DNA of 64,000 nucleotides from Thermoleophilaceae bacterium. Its GTDB lineage: Bacteria > Actinomycetota > Thermoleophilia > Solirubrobacterales > Thermoleophilaceae. The notes below the pieces were generated by a model. It did no database searches. It saw only the letters and a program-made list of their open reading frames with translations, and was not told where the DNA came from. Position numbers and translations under genes: made by a program. The stretch lies in contig JAUJNZ010000002.1 in NCBI GenBank assembly GCA_030447905.1, forward strand, positions 253,432-317,431, read 5' to 3'. Shown here in pieces: positions 62,096 to 64,000 of this stretch (the stretch's first letter is position 1; every line of letters begins with the position of its first letter).

Positions 62096-63481
62096 TCACC
62101 GCCGCGTCGGGTCGAAATCACCCAGCGCAGCGACCAGAGCGGCGCGCGTGTCCTCCGGCGCGACGATGGCGTCGACCAGGCCGCGCTCGACCGCCAGGCG
62201 CACCGGCAGATGACGCCGGGCGTAGGCATCGGCCAGGCCGGCGACCTCGTCGTCGGTTGCACCGTCGAGCTCGCGGCGGTGGATCACGCGGACCGCCGAC
62301 TGCGGGCTCATGATCCCGACCTCTGCGCGCGGCCAGGCCAATACGCGGTCCGCACCGAGGTCCTTGGAGTTCATCGTGATGTAGGCGCCTCCGTAGGCCT
62401 TGCGGAGGATGACCGTACAGCGCCGGACGGTCGCGGCGGCGAACGCCCGCACGAGCTGGGCGCCGTGCCGAATGACGCCGGCGACCTCCTGCCGACTGCC
62501 GGGCATGAAGCCGGGGGTGTCGACGAGTACCAGTAGCGGGATGCGGTAGGTGTCGCAGAGGCGCACGAACCGCGCGCCCTTCTCCGACGCCTCGACATCG
62601 AGCACGCCGGCGAGATGGCGGGGCTGGCTGGCCACGATCCCGACCGGCCGGCCGTCGAGACGGGCGAACGCGGTGACCAGGCTGCACGCCCACTTGGCGC
62701 AGACCTCGAGCACCGACCCTTCGTCGACGATCCGGCGGACAACCTCGCGCACCTCGTAGACCTTGCGCCTATCGGCCGGGACGACCACGCCGGGGTCGGA
62801 GCGGGCAGGCGGTAGGGTGGCGTGCCGCTGTCCCGCCTCGCCCACCCGGTCGGGCAGGAACGACAGCAGCTCGCGCGCCGTGGCGATCGCGCCGTCGTCG
62901 TCATCGGCCACGAAATGGCAGACCCCGTTGCGCTCGTGGACCTGGGCGCCGCCGAGCGACTCGGCGCTGATCTGCTCGCCAAGCGCCTCCCGGACGACCA
63001 TCGGGCCGGTCAGGAACATGCTCGCGCCTTCGACCATAACGACGAAGTCGGTGAGCGCCGGCGAGTAGCAGCCGCCGCCGGCCGCGGTGCCCGTGACGAT
63101 CGAGATCTGAGGGACCTGCTCGGATAGCGCGACGTTCTCATAGAAGACCCGGCCGAGGCCGCCGAGCGCCGCGGCGCCCTCCTGGATGCGGGCGCCTGCC
63201 GACTCGAGGAAGCCGACGAGGGGCGCTCCACGGTGGCGCGCGCGGCGCAGCGCGGCGACGATCACCTCGGCCTCGGCGACTCCGACCGAACCCCCTGAGA
63301 GCCTCGAGTCTTGCGCGTAGCAGACCACGTCGCGGCCCTCGACACGACCCTCGCCGGCCACGACCGCAGGCGTGTCGCCGTCATGGGCGGGTAGCGGCCG
63401 CAGCGTGCCAGCGTCGCAGAGCGACTCCAGCCGCTGCCACGGCGTGAGCGTCGCCGGGGTGGCGCGCGAGCTTGCGATCAC
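62096..63481 (-). CDS. Acyl-CoA carboxylase carboxyltransferase subunit (AccD/PccB-like)
   Basis: A 461-residue carboxyltransferase, both crotonase-fold halves in one chain. G-F-L-E-S-A-G-A-R-I-Q-E-G (about 88-100) and G-T-A-A-G-G-G-C-Y-S-P-A-L (about 130-142) build the biotin-site oxyanion hole. The C-half has T-P-G-F-M-P-G (near 325) and R-K-A-Y-G-G-A-Y-I-T-M (near 362-372), typical of acetyl-/propionyl-CoA carboxylase beta subunits. It transfers CO2 from biotin to an acyl-CoA; the acyl length cannot be told from this. GTG 63481 overlaps the stop of the DUF6157 gene (GTGA). Confidence 0.9.
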   Translation of the reverse strand: MIASSRATPATLTPWQRLESLCDAGTLRPLPAHDGDTPAVVAGEGRVEGRDVVCYAQDSRLSGGSVGVAEAEVIVAALRRARHRGAPLVGFLESAGARIQEGAAALGGLGRVFYENVALSEQVPQISIVTGTAAGGGCYSPALTDFVVMVEGASMFLTGPMVVREALGEQISAESLGGAQVHERNGVCHFVADDDDGAIATARELLSFLPDRVGEAGQRHATLPPARSDPGVVVPADRRKVYEVREVVRRIVDEGSVLEVCAKWACSLVTAFARLDGRPVGIVASQPRHLAGVLDVEASEKGARFVRLCDTYRIPLLVLVDTPGFMPGSRQEVAGVIRHGAQLVRAFAAATVRRCTVILRKAYGGAYITMNSKDLGADRVLAWPRAEVGIMSPQSAVRVIHRRELDGATDDEVAGLADAYARRHLPVRLAVERGLVDAIVAPEDTRAALVAALGDFDPTRR

Positions 63482-63948
63482 CGCGCGGCCACTCCAGCCC
63501 TCTCGCGCCGCGCCCGCTGCATCTTCCTTCTTGCGGCTCGAGCGCAGCGCCTTGAGGAGCTTGGGCTTCCCTCCCTCCAGCGCCTGCCGGTACTCGTCCG
63601 ACCGACCGGCGTCAGCGCGAGCTTGTCATCGGCTTCGGCGCCGAATATGAACCCCCAGCCGTACTTCTTAGGCAGCGGCGACGGGCGAAGGCAGGGCTGG
63701 GGCTTGGCGAAGAACTCCCTGCGCACCTCCGCGGTCTCGTCGTCCGACAAGTCGCCGAGGTCCTGGCGCTGCAGCCACGAGCTCAACAGGACGTGCTCGT
63801 GCGTGCACTCGAACGGGTGGCCGGCCAGCATCTCGTACTGCACTTCGGCGACGGTCTTCCTCGCGCCGCGGCCCCGGGGCACGGTGCTGTGCTCCGCCGG
63901 CGAGTCGTCGGCGGCAGCGATCAGCGTCTCGTGGTAGTTCTGGTCCAT
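63478..63948 (-). pseudogene. DUF6157 family protein, C-terminal frameshift
   Basis: ATG 63948 starts D-Q-N-Y-H-E-T-L-I-A-A-A-D-D-S-P-A and continues with Q-Y-E-M-L-A-G-H-P-F (about 37-46), F-F-A-K-P-Q-P-C-L-R-P-S-P-L-P-K-K-Y-G-W-G (about 79-99), clear DUF6157 signatures. After A-L-T-P-V-G (near 63610) the frame turns into Arg/Ser-rich sequence. Another frame instead gives D-E-Y-R-Q-A-L-E-G-G-K-P-K-L-L-K-A-L-R-S, the expected C-terminus. So one base is missing or added near 63605. Function unknown. Confidence 0.65.
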
Positions 63949-64000
63949 CGCGCTCCTCTCGTCGACGCGCGGCCGAATGTCCGGCCAAGCGGTCGTGTGT

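Overview
The window is GC-rich DNA with dense GTG/ATG starts and many 1-4 nt start/stop overlaps (ATGA, GTGA). A complete 14-gene nuoA-N operon, ThyX instead of ThyA, an F420-reductase-like protein, ArsR/AHSA1 modules, a TfoX-N protein and DUF433/DUF5615-type toxin-antitoxin genes point to an actinobacterium. Thermoleophilia (Solirubrobacterales-like) is my best guess. That is inference from gene content, not a phylogenetic result. No rRNA, tRNA or CRISPR array was recognised.

Layout. 0-2.3 kb: the 3' end of birA, an F420-type NADP oxidoreductase and a trypsin-like protease. 2.7-8.8 kb: an accessory cluster of nuclease-like and HEPN-like genes (Mrr-like, HNH-like, two PD-(D/E)XK-like, one HEPN-like) ending at a frameshifted tyrosine recombinase. 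9.2-11.5 kb: a DUF3616-like protein and a K+ channel. 11.7-22.4 kb: an indel-rich tract with a broken PhoD-like phosphatase, a broken ferric-reductase-like/intradiol-like pair, an IS256-family element inserted in a cupin gene, a TfoX-N protein, a broken toxin-antitoxin pair, a methyltransferase, a second cupin, an epimerase, a VapBC pair and a SnoaL-like gene. 22.6-27.2 kb: clean metabolic genes (methyltransferase, VOC, LMW-PTP, SnoaL-like/ADH, DUF1428) and an ArsR/AHSA1 pair. 27.29-30.29 kb: an IS1595-type element with terminal inverted repeats and passenger genes, inserted in the promoter of a second ArsR-AHSA1 (fusion) gene. 30.3-32.8 kb: that fusion, a broken SRPBCC gene and a 5'-truncated flavin disulfide reductase. 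32.9-36.2 kb: a ZnF-UBP protein, Lon and a divergent MarR. 37-41 kb: an SDR / alpha-beta hydrolase / PQQ-type sugar dehydrogenase operon and a membrane protein. 41-44.9 kb: an RTX-like repeat protein, thyX, a DUF4870 protein and an MDR oxidoreductase. 44.9-60.3 kb: nuoN to nuoA, all intact. 60.4-64 kb: a membrane protein, a broken DUF433/DUF5615 pair, a GYD protein, an acyl-CoA carboxylase carboxyltransferase and a DUF6157 protein.

The main observations are mobile-element scars that can be reconstructed base by base. The IS256-family element (about 15587-16945) splits a cupin gene, and removing it with one copy of a short direct repeat restores the reading frame. The IS1595-type element (about 27293-30293) separates a TTGACA box from a TATAAT box that would otherwise sit 18 bp apart. 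Single-base frameshifts are very uneven: absent from the 15-kb nuo operon and from lon, but roughly every 100-300 bp between 12 and 18.5 kb. They may reflect real gene decay or local sequence errors. Many calls in that tract are therefore given as pseudogenes whose conserved residues remain visible across two or three frames.
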